A DNA stretch of 64,000 nucleotides from Synchiropus splendidus (GCF_027744825.2 NC_071335.1:29378501-29442500); one strand, 5' to 3'. Shown: positions 15,534-29,312, counted from the stretch's first letter. Numbers and translations are program-made. The notes: a model not told the origin generated them from the letters alone.

Positions 15534-18444
15534 CCCAATATATGCTACCCGATACATAGCTCTAATGAGACATGAAGAATACAAAACAATACTGGAAATT
15601 CTCCTTCCTCGAGTCGCAACCACCACCTCCTAAAACGCTGCCTTCATTTTGTCTGTGCAAGATGTACATGATCAACACTTCCTCCACAGTCGCTTTGGAG
15701 TCTGTCGTTGTCATAAACCTTCCTCCTGGTGGATATATTAGTGAACAGCCACACTGCATCCTGACATCATGGGTAGCAAATCTTGTAAGAGAAAGACAGA
15801 GGTTGAGGTTACAGATGAGGCTTAGAGGGGACTTTCCTTTGGTTCTGCATCAATAATGTTGCTTGATATATACAGTATAGACTCCACTGACATGTGTTGA
15901 GATTATTGGTTGATGAGAAACCCACTTTGAAGAGCAGAATTTACACATTTAGCCAAGAAGGAAGGTCATGACTCTATGACTGATTTAAGTCCGTATTTAA
16001 AAAGGAAAACCAGAAATGCATTTAAACAAAGTTCAAATTGTACTTGAAGCAAACCTCAGCTCTGGTGTTGGTCTTCCATTATTTATCACTTCCTGCTTCA
16101 TTTGAAAGTCCAGTTTTGAGAAGTGTCTCAGTTTCGACATGTAATCTGAGGGAAAGATCAACAAGCAGCGCACTTGACCTGCAAGCTGGCCAGTTGACTT
16201 GCTGCTTTTCTCTGCAGCAGAGGTGGACACAAGGTGAGGTTCCATATCAACCAAGAGACATCATACTGACTTTCAAGTGCAAAACCTTAAGCGTGACTTG
16301 ACCTACACCGTGACCTCTTTCTATTTATTTCTTTCATGTGACCTGCTGCCTACAATGTCAGGATATGCCGCGAGAGGGGAAGTCCACTTGACAATACTAG
16401 ATATTTGAGGGAGTGAGAATGTGTTGGCTCCTCTTCAGTGTGGTCATTGCCTTGCACCATCCATAAACTGCCGAACACAACTTCATATCAATCACATACT
16501 GTTTTCAGAAACTTTGTCACCAACATAAAAAAAATGAATTCAAATTCAGGACAATATTGTATCGCGGACCAGACACATGCATCAAAGATGTCATTCATTA
16601 GCTGCAGGTAAACAAGCTCTGCAGCTTCAGTGTCAGAGAATAGATGGCGAACCATTGCCAGGTGGCTAGATGTTCAATCCTGCAAGGCAGTATACAAGCC
16701 GGTACTCCCTCCAAAAAAATGATGAAGTAACTTTGGCGTCGGTACTTGGCAGCCATCATTCTGTGCCGGAAAGTGCACTCGAAAGTTCACCTCAAAAGGG
16801 TTCTAAAACTTACAGCCATATCCAGGGTTTTCAAACGCAAACAAACAGGAACGCAGCATCAGAGTTGGGAAGAGAAACCGCACAGTACATCGCTTTGTTT
16901 ACTCACACTCATTATATATTTGGTTTTGATCAGAGTAGTTCATCTTCATTTTTATATAGCCATTCAATGTTATGTCTGACTCTAACTTACTCCGCAGCAA
17001 CAGACCCTTCAACTTCTGACAAATGGGAGTTATTGCTTCCAAAAAAATGTGTTTTGAATTAAAATAAATCCTCTGTTCTTCATCCTCAGAAACTAAAATA
17101 AAATCTTAAAATCTTTGCTTCCACCCGCTGCAGAGCTTGTTTCCAAGATGACGCCAGTGCAATGACAACACGGAATCTGCATCATGTTATACATGCGAAC
17201 CAAATGTATATTTATCTTATAATAATAATTATTCCTGTATACAGAGAATGGAAACAGTATTTCTTCTTTAATTGTGTCTTGGTTGACCTGTTGTCAGTGA
17301 CCCTTACGAGAGCATCAAGGCAGTGTCTTGTAGTGAGGCCTGGATCCCACTTCTGGCGCTCTGGGCTTTTTCTCACCCCTGACACCAGAGTCGGTCACAT
17401 CGATTTTGGACGCACTAGAATATCATTATCCATTGATAACAGTTGGTGCTGCGTCCACCAGGCTTATCGCAGACCAGCCTTGCTGCACTGCAAATCCCAC
17501 ACTACATGCCTCCGCTGACCCCATAAAAGATGCATGTCAATCACTTGTAACACTGTGCACCACTTTATTGATGTCTCTGTTTCTGGTTATCATTAGAAGA
17601 ATAGTTGGATTGTGTTCATGGCACAAAGCTGCCTTGGGTAAACCTGGTGAGACCTGGGCTTAATGGGGCTGAAAATGAATGGAGAAAAGAAGGGATTGGT
17701 GCGCAGGCGGTAGCTGAAGACGCAGTGGGAGATCTGTGCAGGTGAGCTAACAATCTACCACTGGATTACACACCATGAAACACCATGCTGCAAAGCACTG
17801 GACATAGAGCATGTTATGCGCCTTGTGAGTCAGATCATCAGCTAAATAAGGGCCTGGGTTTGACTCACTCAAATGCATTTTCTTGGTACCATTTACTCTA
17901 AATAAGGCAGACAGAGGGCAATTGGCAAATCTGTCTGGAAGCAACATACGTTTGAAGTCGAGTGAAGAAATGAGAACGTTTATGGAGAGCAAATGGAGGA
18001 CATATTTAAAATGGCTGCACATGTCATTTGCATATGTCGTCTCCAACCATCACAGCGCACCAAACACCCGACGTCAGGGGTGGAGCTTTATGATCACAGC
18101 ATCACGGCTTTGAGAAATTCTGTTGGGTTCACCTACTGTGTAGCTTGATGGTGTAACACTAGCCATCTGCCAAGATGGGCATATCATGTACTTTGAGGTT
18201 TGATGCTTTCACAGCAACGCAGATGGAGCCAGAGGACCTCGAGTGTATTTGTAAGATGAAGTATGTCTGTTTGTGTGTTACACAGATTTTATCCCCCAGA
18301 GAACTCCATCGACATGCTGCCCACATGCTCATCATGAGCTATAAGTAGGAAGGAGTCAAAGCACGTGGCGATGGTTGCTGATTTATAAGATCTTTATCAG
18401 AAGACTGAGGACCAATTCGGTCAATCCCAAGCTTCGAAAAAGTC
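15534..18444. other. Unique sequence, no gene recognised
   Basis: The longest frames are 130 codons (16670-17062) and 118 codons (17162-17518). Neither has a domain, signal peptide or similarity I recognise. The stretch at 17740-17870 has a GGTTTGACTC word reminiscent of a tRNA B box, but no A box at proper spacing, so no SINE or tRNA is called. Confidence 0.45.
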
Positions 18445-19305
18445 CCTAAAATACTTTCCTCAACATCTTCTTACCAATGTACTGGCTCTCTCTCCTCTGT
18501 ACATGTCCAAACCATCTCAGTCTAGACTTTGTCTCCTAAACACCTGAGCACATGTGCTGTCCCTCTGATCCTATCCATCCTGCTCACTCCCAGAGAGAAG
18601 CTCAGCATCTTCATCTCTGCTACCTCCAGCTCTGCCTCCTGTCTTCTCCTCAGTGCCACTGTTTCCAAACCATACAATAATGCTGGGCTCACCACCCTTT
18701 TGGACACCTTCCCTTTCATCCTTGCCGACACCCTTCTGTCACACATCACACTTGACACTTTTCTCGAATGATTCCATCCTGCCTGCACCAACTTCTTCAC
18801 CTCTTTGTCACACTCTCCATCGCCCTGGACAGTTGAGCATAAGTGCTTAAAATTCTCCACCTTCTTTATCTCCGCATCCAGTAACTTCACCTGTCCACTT
18901 GGCTCCCTCTCATTCACACACATGTATTCCGTCTTACTGCGGCTAACCTTCGTTCCTCTCCTTTCTAAAGCAAACCTCCATCTCTCTAGCTTATCTTCCA
19001 CTTGCTCCCTGCTCTCACCACAGATCACAATGTCATCTGCAAACATCATCATCTAAGGGGCTTCTTGTCTAACCTCATCTGTCAACCTGTCCATCACCAC
19101 GGCAAACAAGAAGGGGCTCAGAGCTGAGCCTTGGTGCCGTCCCACCTCCACCTTGAACTCCTCTGTTACACCTGCAGCACACCTCACCACCGTCTCACAC
19201 CTGGCGTACATGTCCTGCACCACACTTGTCTGCCACTCCTGACTTCCTCATACAATACCACAACTCTTCTCTTGGCACTCTGTCATACGCTTTCGCCAGG
19301 TAAGA
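18445..19305 (-). mobile_element. RTE/Rex3-type LINE remnant (reverse transcriptase)
   Basis: The minus strand encodes the C-terminal half of a non-LTR reverse transcriptase. Reading from 19305 down: a region containing HQGSALSP and FLFAVVMDR, then an in-frame TAG at 19053-19055, then the catalytic FADD box just after the next Met codon. This is followed by ESREQVEDKLERW, KTEYMCVNERE, a YGLETVAL-like word (LLYGLETVAL) and MLSFSLGVSRMDRIRGT. Near 18525 the frame shifts and continues as LRWFGHVQRRE. These motifs are typical of the RTE clade (Rex3-like in fish), which copies its RNA at a nicked target. The copy lacks the endonuclease and N-terminal RT and has a stop and a frameshift, so it is dead. 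Confidence 0.85.
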
Positions 19306-20004
19306 TGAAAAAAAATATAAACCTATCATATCTATTGACCGCCCCAACTAGATCCAATAACACCGATTGGTTTCTCAGTGAAATGTTGGACATGAAATTT
19401 CAATTTCTGTTTCATAGCTAATGCTAAAAATCCTTTTGTTTTCAGCAGAAATCAGTGTAATGTTCTGACATCACTACAAAATGTTGACACCGGTGCCACT
19501 AAACGTGGCTTAAACTGTAGTACAACATGTTTATGAATAAAGAATCATGTTGCTTAAAGGCTAAAGTATAATGTTTAATAAATAATTTAAATTATTAAAT
19601 AGATTATTTTGAATCACATTGCTGCTGAGTTGCTTTTAATGTTGTGATCAAACCCTTTTTGTTGTTAAGTCACGTGGAATCGCAAACCGTGAACGGAATC
19701 TAAGTAGCAGTCATCATATCGGCAGGAGGCTTATTGTGTCATGAATGCATCCCATAGAGAGGCGCATCAATGCGCCCACACTGGTGGAGATGTAACCACT
19801 TATAGGGACAGTGGTATATATCAATCAAAGGGAGGAGTTCAGAAAAAGAAATTCAAACGTTCATAGTTTCTCTTGCTTTAGCGTTTAAAGACACATTCTA
19901 CATGCAGTCCCAAGCTGGTGCTGTTTAATTTCAGGACACGGTGCACTCCACAGATCACCAGGTCAGAAAGGCCCGACTGCATAAACAAGCCTAAAATAAT
20001 GTGA

Positions 20005-20440
20005 AATGAAAAATGATTGCGGAGCGGACGCTGGCTTGGTTTTTCTTCTCCGCTCTCCCCTCATTATTAGGTCAATAGCACACAGTCCCTGCATGCTAGT
20101 CATCCATTACAGAGAAGTGTTGACACTGCTCAGGAAGCAGCTTTGGCTACTACAAATTGAATTGGGATCATTAATATTCCACGCAGGGCCCCTGTGCAAC
20201 TGGGCTCAACACAGAGAAATGGAGAGAGACCTATAATGTTCTGTCAGCATATGCGCCGAGCCCTGTCCATCTGTGTGATGGGCCCCTACAGCAACACTAA
20301 CATCTCTCTACAGCTCCCTCTTTCTCATGTGCAAGTAGGCCCCCGCAGACGCCGTCTCCTTCATCATCCTCTCATAAAACCGGATCCAGCGCCGATCTGC
20401 GATTGTAAGCATGATCCAGTTGCATGCGCATGTTTATGCT
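20005..20440. promoter_or_regulatory. Candidate conserved non-coding element (unverified)
   Basis: About 430 bp of balanced composition without simple repeats. It contains words such as CATTATTAGGTCAATAG, GGGATCATTAATATTCCA and CCTATAATG that would suit homeodomain or nuclear-receptor binding. Two frames of 76-82 codons cross it but show nothing protein-like. Conservation is a guess from texture. Confidence 0.2.
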
Positions 20441-21404
20441 AGGTCATAAACGCGTGGGCTCAGCAGCTTGTTCGACAACATTCTTCTTGTAGCGGAAACA
20501 GAGGTCACATGTCTGCAATCTGGGAGCACCTCTGTTATACTTTCTCTTCCCCTTACTATTGGCCTATTAGCCGTTTCCCAAGAGGCATCTTATTCTTACT
20601 GCCATCTGCTGGCTCGGCATGCATACTGATTAATTAACAAACATCTAAAACAGGGTAGGCACTCATTAAAATGCTCATTACATTGCAAATTCCGGCGACG
20701 GAGAGTCACTATGGTGAAGGATTTCACGAGTTTTCCCTCCGAGATTAATAAAACTTGTCCTCTGCAAGTCGCTGCTTAAACCCCTGAATGCTTTAGATTC
20801 AGGTTGGAAACCTCTCTGTAGAGAACGATGAATTATTTGAACCCCCCTGCAAACTCAGATGAGAAAAAATAGGCCGCCAGATTTATTCATTTATTTCAAT
20901 GCAGAGTGAATGGCTGAGACATGAATATAGCAATGTTTTGATTTAGTAAAAATGATAACATGGCATTACTACGTTTATTAAACTTCCTCTCTCATGCACA
21001 TTCTCCAGCTTTTGAGTGAATGCTTTCCTCCCTCTTTCCAAGACAAACACTACCATACTATATTTATATCTGCAAATTATTTGGCAAATATGTAAAATTG
21101 CTACGGGGTTATAAACAATCTTTAACTCAGATTTCAAACTTGTTTTCCATCACCACACTCTCTTAGTTCACTCATAACTGCCGTTTACCAGGCTTTTAAC
21201 GTTGTGGAAGCCCGACGTGAGAATATATATAGTAACAGTATTGGATCATGAATGCAGAATAATGCTGGCACTTATTTCAAGAGGAATTTCTTATGGACAT
21301 TGAGGTAATCTCAAACCGTTTTGACCTCCACCGGCATTGTGGTTTTAATGTAGCTCAGTGGGAAGTAAGATCCTTTTGGATATTTTGCACAGATACTCGA
21401 TGGA

Positions 21405-21428
21405 TGTGTGTGTGTGTGTGTGTGTGTG
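21405..21428. repeat. (TG)n microsatellite
   Basis: A pure TG dinucleotide run, 12 units long. Confidence 0.95.
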
Positions 21429-22604
21429 CAGGGTTGAGTGCTTGTGGTTCTGTGAGGGAGCCCCCTGCTGTTCCTTAAGAATGAGATAGAGGTTAAGTAC
21501 TCTTTACAATTACATATAAACTCACATAATGATACGTCCTACCCTTGTTGAATCAGTGAAGGATCAGCGATGATGAGAAATGGATTAATTGCAACTGATG
21601 TGACCTGGGGCTCTTAGGGAAGATGGAATCGGCGTGTGGGAGGAAACAGACCAGGCATGGAGCTAAAACAGCCTGCTATTGTTATCAAACATGCAGAAGC
21701 GTAACGCATTAGCATGCAGCATCTGTCTAGCAGGTTGACCTCTTCGACTCGCGTCATAAACGGTTGATAGCACATAGATGGTCGTACTATCTACTGTAGA
21801 TAGACCCCCTCTTTATCTCGTACGTGCTGCATTTCCACAGTGGTATAGAAGGAGGAGGGGATCATTATCCAATATAGGGATAGACTCAGAAACACACTTG
21901 GAAAAGAGGAAAATCTCTTGGCTTGTCTCTGAAGAGGCGACTCCTCTGGGATTTCCTCGCTAACATGGATTATTACAGCAGTCCACATGTGTACAGTCTG
22001 TGTGTGACGTGTCAAATATGCTCCCTCAGGGCTCTGATCAGATCCTAGTTTGGGGAACAACCTCATCATTGCCGGGCGCCCTGGACCCGCATCTCGAATG
22101 ACGTTGGTACCTCTGTTGTTAGCAAAAGGCTTTTGGAAACCACATGGAAAATCTGTCTTCATGATGAGTCGCAAGGACAGAACTCATTCGTGGAACATCA
22201 AGAACAGTCAAGAACAAGAACCGATGAGCGGAGTAAAAGTAACCTCAGAAGCGGGAAGTTGAAGGTAGGAATCGCATGACTGCCGAGTTCAGTGCATTCC
22301 AGTTGTAAAAGTAAATCGTGAAGTCCACGAAATGTATTTTCATGTGTGCCTTTTCCGGATATAAGCTACTTCGATTCCGATGGCATCATACAGTCTGTTG
22401 ACATTGGGAGGTGGACTTCTGTTTTGTGAAAAGGCGGCGGAGGTGACACGGGAGGAGGGAGTGCGAGGCGTGGGGGAAACGCTCACTTCACTGAATTACA
22501 TCTGATGCCACTTGCAACATATAAAACAACTTATAGACTCCTAACTGTAAGTAACGGTACCTGAAATGCAGGGCTTTAAATAGCAATTAACGTAGCCAAA
22601 GTTA

Positions 22605-22771
22605 GATGAGGTTTCATGACACATAATTGAAGGGTTCATAAGGTTTCATGAAACACTGTCTAGATTTTCAGAGGCCACCAGATGCTGCTGTAAAATGTAT
22701 AGATTTGTACAACAAATTCAACAAAACCTCAAGTAATTTCTCACCCTGCATACTGTTTCATGATACCTCAT
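22605..22771. repeat. Interspersed repeat with TTTCATGAAAC inverted motifs
   Basis: AGGTTTCATG occurs twice (22610-22619 and 22641-22650, the second continuing AAACACTGTC). An inverted copy, TACTGTTTCATGATACCTCA, lies at 22751-22770. The middle continues with TTTTCAGAGGCCACCAGATG at about 22665. The reverse complement of 48519-48598 matches the second motif and its downstream 50 bp at roughly four bases in five. This looks like a small palindromic MITE family; its boundaries are uncertain. Confidence 0.5.
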
Positions 22772-25700
22772 TTACACATCGGTACTTCTGAAATAGAGAA
22801 GGAAAGGACCTGCAGCACCTGGTTTGGACACCCATGCTTTAGACGCAGAGGAATTCAACTTTTTGTCCCTTGGTCAGACCTTGGTGTTTACATCGTTTTA
22901 AAATTTCAATCTTAGTCGAACAATTTCAAAAACAATGATAACAATAAAAGGTTTTCTCGGGTGTCATATTGCCATGGTCAGTGTGTTCTGCCTCACAACC
23001 TACCGAAGTGTCTTCTCTGTCTCTCTCCTTGCTACCTGAAGCATGCTTCTTAATTAGACAGGTTAAAATCCCAGAAGCGCAATTTGAGATTAAGGCAGTG
23101 AATATGTAAGCACACCCTCAAAGAGAGACATCAAACATGAATGAATCACAACGTGTATTTAAAAGATGGAGGCCCATCCGCCAGACTAAATCACGCATTT
23201 AGAGTTTTGTTGAGCAAATCGCAGTGAAGCTTTTTTTTCTTATGATCTCACGCTAAAGGACTTAACCAGATCACCCCTTCTAATCCTGACCAGAGGGTCA
23301 TATGACCCACAGAAATTTACAGTGTGGCTTTCAGTGCAGCCACATGCAAGAGTCCTCTTAATAGCTGGATTGCATGCATTGCCCTCCAAATCTCCATCAA
23401 TATTTCATATTTACCACATAATTTATCCTCCACGTTCATCTTTTATTAATGTTATTTAATGTGTAACAGCGCGCCAGCGCACGCACGCACGCACGTGCGC
23501 ACTGAGAATGGATTTTCCTGTGTTTGTAAGTCTTAAGTGAGCGTGCCATTTAGATAATGTCACAACAGGCCGAGATCTCCCCCGGCTTCTTCGTAATGCT
23601 TGTATACATCAACGGGCCTATTCTTCCTGAATAAACAAGTGCGCCTCCTCTCAATATTCAGCGCTTAATTATTTATGTGGAGCTCAAAAGTACATTGTTT
23701 ATAAAGGTAGGGGCACTGGGGTACTTTGGGTACTTTGACGTCTACGGAAAGGGAATGAATGTATTCATCATGAGCCAGCTTACGCGTTCTAATTGGTCCA
23801 TAAAGCAGGGAAGACAAGTGAGCTCTCTGCTCACTGTTGGTATGTAAATCATAGTTTAGGAGGTAAACTGCGTTCCCAGCAGGGGAGCTATGCAAAGTAG
23901 ATCTGGTCTTTGAAGGAGAGTGTGGGAAAGGAAAAGGTTTCAGTCAAAGTTAGGATGTTATACTACAGGTGGGAGCTGGATTAAATAACCGACTGCCTAC
24001 CTGCAGTTCCAGTATCGAAAATCTTTTTATTCACTCACTTTTTAGAAACAATAATAATAATAATACAGTACATTGCTTCAGGCAGAACCGTGGCTACTCA
24101 AACGCAATAATATCGAGGGACCTCCGAGTGAAAACTTGCACCATAGTTTTAAGTATCTTTGTGTAACACTGACATCCCACCTTCTGCAGTCCAGACAATG
24201 GAATTGTTCTGCAGTTTTCTGCGATACTTGGGCGGTAATTACGGTGACGTTTTAGATAAAGAATCGCAATACTCCACTGCCCAAACTATATGATCCACTT
24301 TGTCTTGAAGATCTTCATTCCTCCTCTCAAATGCAGAGCAGCATCTGCTGGGTTCTCGATGCCACTGGGACGATAGCAGGACACACTTGCATGCTTTGCT
24401 GCTTGATCACTTTCTGCACAGTTATCGAGAAAGAGACCCTGGATAAGCACACACTTTAGAGATAATGCCGTTGTATCATTTAAATGTTAATAGGCTTTGT
24501 CTGGGCTCAAACCTACATTTATTATTGTGCAAATTAGCCCATTTCCTCATATCGGAGCTGGCATGTTTAGTTGTCTGAACATAATTAGAATTATTGTTCT
24601 GAGAACAGAGGACGAGGCTCAAGCAGAATTGGAAGACTGAAAGTGAATGGGACAGGCTCTCTTGCAAAAGTTTTTCTTTGAGAAACAGCCTCATTTCTTT
24701 TTGAGCTCAGCGATTTATGGATCAGTCCAATATTCCCCTGGCTTTCATTCTTCTCCTCCGTTCTCAAATGAGATTGCTGGCACGCAGTTGTTGCATTTTC
24801 GTGGGCTGCTTTCCAGAAAGTAGTCTGGCGATAGCAAATTATGTGGTACAGATGTACATTTACGGCCAGAGTGCGAAATCAATGTGAGACAAATCAATTT
24901 CAATATCAGGGATGTTACAAGAGGCCTCTTGTCAACCAGAAAAATCCAAAGGTGCCTTTGAGTGTCTTGTGCCTGCTGCGTGTTTTGACAGTTGGCTGCC
25001 ATCAGTTCACCATTTGATATTTAACCTGTGTGATGGTCTGCAGCTGCAAATAAAACCTAAAGCTAAAGCGAAGCTTAAAGGTAAAACTAAAAGGTTTCCT
25101 TTTGTCCGTGTTATCCGAGAAATTCTACCACATCGGGTCGACTGGTTCAGTCACACCCAAGACCAGAATCATTTGTCCAAATATCAGTCATCATATGTTA
25201 GACACAGCTTCATGTAAGGCCCATGTTGAACGGGTACAGCTCCATTGTGTAGAGACGTATTGAATATCTGAGATTTCCTCCAAACAATTGACTCCTCACT
25301 TGCTATATTAAAATGACTTGATCCCTAATAAAGTGAACATTCCGAAAAGAGATCATACTTCAAAAAGCTCCCACCACTGACAAGGGCTTTGTGGCTTACC
25401 TTTTTCCAGGATAAGTGAGGGTTGTCCATAGACAGAATTCTGGACCAGATTTGGAGGTTAGGGTTGGGGCTGGCTGGAGGCAAGCCCACGTCTGGTTCCA
25501 GGATCCAGTGCGGATGATGGTGGATATGACCTGGGACCTAACCCTGAAAAGGCTATTTCTATGACCTCGACATGGCTGAGCATCATCCTCCTAAGAACAT
25601 CCTGTTACACCCCACCCATGAAGTGGCTTCATCTCTGCCCCTTTGTCACTGCAGGTCTTTGTCTCAGGCGGACCATGGCCTGGAGAGACAGGGACGATGA

Positions 25701-26587
25701 CATTTTACCTTCAGAAGGTATATGTTAGAATATAAGTAGTTGAATGCCCCTAAATTTGAACCAGCAATATTGAGTAACTCTGCAAGAATCAAATGAATGA
25801 TGTAGCATTTTAGGCAGGGTTGGCCACATAAGGGGCCGTTGAGATTTGAAAAATACAAAAACAAAAGCCATCATGGAAACATCAAACACCAAAAAATGCA
25901 CTTGTTTGAGTCATGTGGGGGGACTGGTGTCGTCCCTCAGCCACAGTATGCCCATGTTCTGTCCAGGGCCGAGACCTGGTCAGTCAGAGTGCTGTGATGC
26001 ACCAAAGAAAGGCAACCCTGTGATGCATTGGCCTGGACTTCCGCATCAGGTGTGTCATACTAACTAAATACTCCAACGTTCAAATGAAATCACAAGCTGT
26101 TTTGTCTTGGAGGTCGTATTAGATTTTGCTGTCAAAGCTCCATGTCCACAGAGATGTCAGTCATTTTGCTCCCTGATGACGTTTGACCTCTATCACGTTC
26201 CCCTTTCGTCTCTATATCGGTAGCACATTCCTCATGCTCTCTTAGGCTGTCATCATCTTTCTGTTTGCCTGTCTCCTATCATCAACTGTCACACCTAAAC
26301 GCATCAGTCTACCTCTCCATCACATATTCTCTCTGTTACTTGTCTTCCTTTCATTCTTGCACTCCTTCAGGTTTACATTTCGCCAACATATTATGTTTAT
26401 CCTGCTTTAAATCATTCAGTGCATGTCAGAAAGAGCTGTCCACCAGACCAGACCAGCGATGCCTCTCTCTTGCTCTCGTCTTTTCAGTTGTAATCCTTTA
26501 CATTTTGTGTTACTACCATCACTCGCAGACATGATCCAGCAGAGTAAATGCCATCTTTTAAATGACCATTTTGGCATTGGCTTAGTA
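22772..26587. other. Unique sequence, no gene recognised
   Basis: It includes a GCGC/ACGC-rich tract at 23469-23500 and an AAT run near 24050. Frames stay near or below 101 codons, with no domain. No transposon end or exon was recognised. Confidence 0.45.
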
Positions 26588-27160
26588 CTTAAAATAGTCT
26601 TTTGTAGGAGTGAATGTAGAGTGTCTGCTGCAGGTGCGCTGTTCCTCTATGTGTGTGGCCGCTGCATGTGGGAGGGGTTGCCGAGTGAGTGACGTCTCTC
26701 CAGAAGTGAAGAGGTGCCCGGTGCGTGTCCAGCTCTGAATGTGCGCTTCTGTGCAGTTTGGCTGTGACAAAGTCATAAACCAAGTCACGCTCTGTCCCAG
26801 ACTCGCCTCATCCCTGTCCCAGCTCCAGCCCACAACAGGACATCAAACCCTGGAGTGTGGAGAGCGAGCACCTCCCCTGTGACACTCTACCACGGTCCAG
26901 TGTGGAGACAGGAAAGGTTTTACACCTCAATATGAAGAAAAAACAGTCAGTAAATGTAGCTAACGGGACACGTCTGCATACAGAGGCTGTGTTATACACA
27001 ATAACAAAGCGTGTCGTGGGTCAGCTGATCGGTCCACGCACGTAATGTTTTTACCGGCTTTTTTTCGGGGGCATTCGAGTTCTGGATTTTCGTTCAAAAT
27101 CTGAAGCAAAAAAAAAATTGTTCAAACTCCGGTTTGTTCAAATTCTGAGATGTTCAAAAA
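26588..27160 (-). mobile_element. TA-flanked MITE, family A copy 5 (both ends eroded)
   Basis: In minus orientation, homology starts at CTTAAAATAGTC (26588), so the 3' terminal repeat is absent. It runs to TGTTCAAAAA (27160), just short of the 5' terminus. The interior is the best preserved apart from copy 1 and keeps the 43-bp segment missing from copy 4. No TA target site survives. Confidence 0.7.
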
Positions 27161-28203
27161 TGTCTAGAAACCAGAGAGTCAAAGCGTATACAACAGTTGA
27201 ATGCAAATGGAGTCAGTAATTTGAGTTTGCCAACAGGAGATGTGACTCTCTCTGAGATTTCCAGGGGTTTGCGCTCCTGTGTCTTGCGGTGGACAGCGAC
27301 TGTTTCTCCCACTGTAATCCGATAGTACCGTTCTATACATAGTGTTATGGGGAATAAAAAGGGCATTCCCTGATCTACCATGTAAGTTTGTGCAAATGTT
27401 GAATAAGATATTTGCATTCTAATTGATCAAAATTGAAAAGAAACACGTTCACCCATGTGCTACATGGCAAAAAAAACGTCTTCCAAGCTTCCAGAAAACA
27501 GCATTGCTCACTGTTCGGTTTGACGTGTACTTCTCTTTAAGCCAGTAATGGCAATCCTAGTCATTGTGTTTTACAGTTCAAGGAGGGTGTTTTCAGTAGC
27601 TGTTGAAGCTCACAAGCCAAGTATCCCGTAAACCACACTTACTTTTTCAATTAAGTTGTCAGTGAAGTAGTTAGTAACGTGTAATCACATTACTTATTAC
27701 ATTTTCAACATACTGTTTTAAGTGGAATAGCAGGGCTTGAGAAAGGACCGTCACTGACTTATATTGCGGCGTATACCAGTTGCCTGCGTCTATACTCCAG
27801 GGTACTTTTTTTTTCCATCCATTAATTAGCCTTCACCTTTGCGTTTTGTCCCGAGTGACAGTCTCCTCCAACACAAACTGGTCCCGTGACATTGCGTGAC
27901 AGTGATACAAATTGCCGCTTTCTGGCATATGCTGACTTGTCAACACCCATCATGGCTGTCAGGCCGTGCTCTGACATATCTGGCTTGAGCTCTTTCATAA
28001 AACTCAAACGTGAGACCTTAGGTGTCTGCTGGCGTCTGGGAGTGTGTATCCATTAAAATGCTTCAGACAGCAAAGTTCAGATTGACATCCATGCAATAAA
28101 TTAAACATCGGTTCTACAACCTTTATTCATTTATTACTAACAGAATCACAGAAATTGACTTAGCTTGAATCGCACTTGGATTTAAACCTCAGTAATGCCT
28201 GTG
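27161..28203. other. Unique sequence, no gene recognised
   Basis: Short frames only (up to 87 codons, mostly minus). Nothing recognisable was found. Confidence 0.5.
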
Positions 28204-28450
<247 letters not shown>

Positions 28451-29312
28451 TTATTATTAGTTTGCTTCAACCACATGAACTGGGTCATAATCATACGCTC
28501 ATATCTCAAGGTGGGTCAGAAGACCAAACATCACTGTGAAAAGGTCATCGAAGAAACTCCACCCGGCAAGGCAGAATCCCTCAAAGATTTCAGGAGCACA
28601 ACTTTGACTTTCATAGATGAAAAAAATAAATAAATGTATTAATCGATTAACCTTTCTAGGCCGAGCAGAGATGTTGACCCTAAAAGCACAATGCAAAGCA
28701 GGCAGTGAAAGTGTGATAAACTTGAATGAACAGCTTGGCAGATAATGAAATATGAAGTTGATGCGAGAATAGACGACGGCAGCAGTGATCGGCTTCCAGG
28801 GATCTTGACTGAAGACTCCAAGCCTCCCTCTGGTCGTCTTCAGTCTGGGCAAGATAGACAGACTGGGGAACTGTTGAGGGAAACACACTTTGTGCACAGA
28901 TACCAGTTGTTGGGGAAAGTGAGGAAAACTGAAAACTCAAACTACTAGTCATTGCATCTATCTTTATTAAGATTGCAACAAAGATTTTTTTTGTCAATTA
29001 TTTCTCTACCTCACATTTGCTTTTCTTTGCACTCTAGCTTATATGTTTCAGTCATATTTTAGTCTTTAGCGTTTTTTGCACTGTGTTGGATTTATGCCTT
29101 CACTGGCGCTTAGAGCTCCATATAGATTTCATACTACAGGGCTGTTTACTTTGAGAGGAGATCCACTTAGCATATTTGGTCCGATCCATGAGTCCTCCTT
29201 GGAGGCATGTCTGTCAGCAAGACACTCAGATGCCAGCAGAGTTCCACAGACATTTTCTGTCAACAGGGAGCAGAATCTTCAGCTTGGTTTTAGTGAACCC
29301 AACTGTTACCAC
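28451..29312. other. Unique sequence, no gene recognised
   Basis: The longest frame is 132 codons (28499-28897, minus). It has no recognisable domain and overlaps others in competing frames. Confidence 0.45.

Larger units (their letters stand above)
19306..22604. other. Unique sequence, no gene recognised
   Basis: It includes a (GT)n tract at 21405-21428 and the candidate non-coding element at 20005-20440. Frames are at most 127 codons (21791-22174, minus), without domains. Near 22330 a CCGGATATAAGC word recalls common fish MITE ends, but no element could be delimited. Confidence 0.45.

Noticed and set aside
17740..17870. tRNA-derived SINE with a B-box-like GGTTTGACTC
   Set aside because: No A box at the expected spacing, no cloverleaf and no related copy found in the window.
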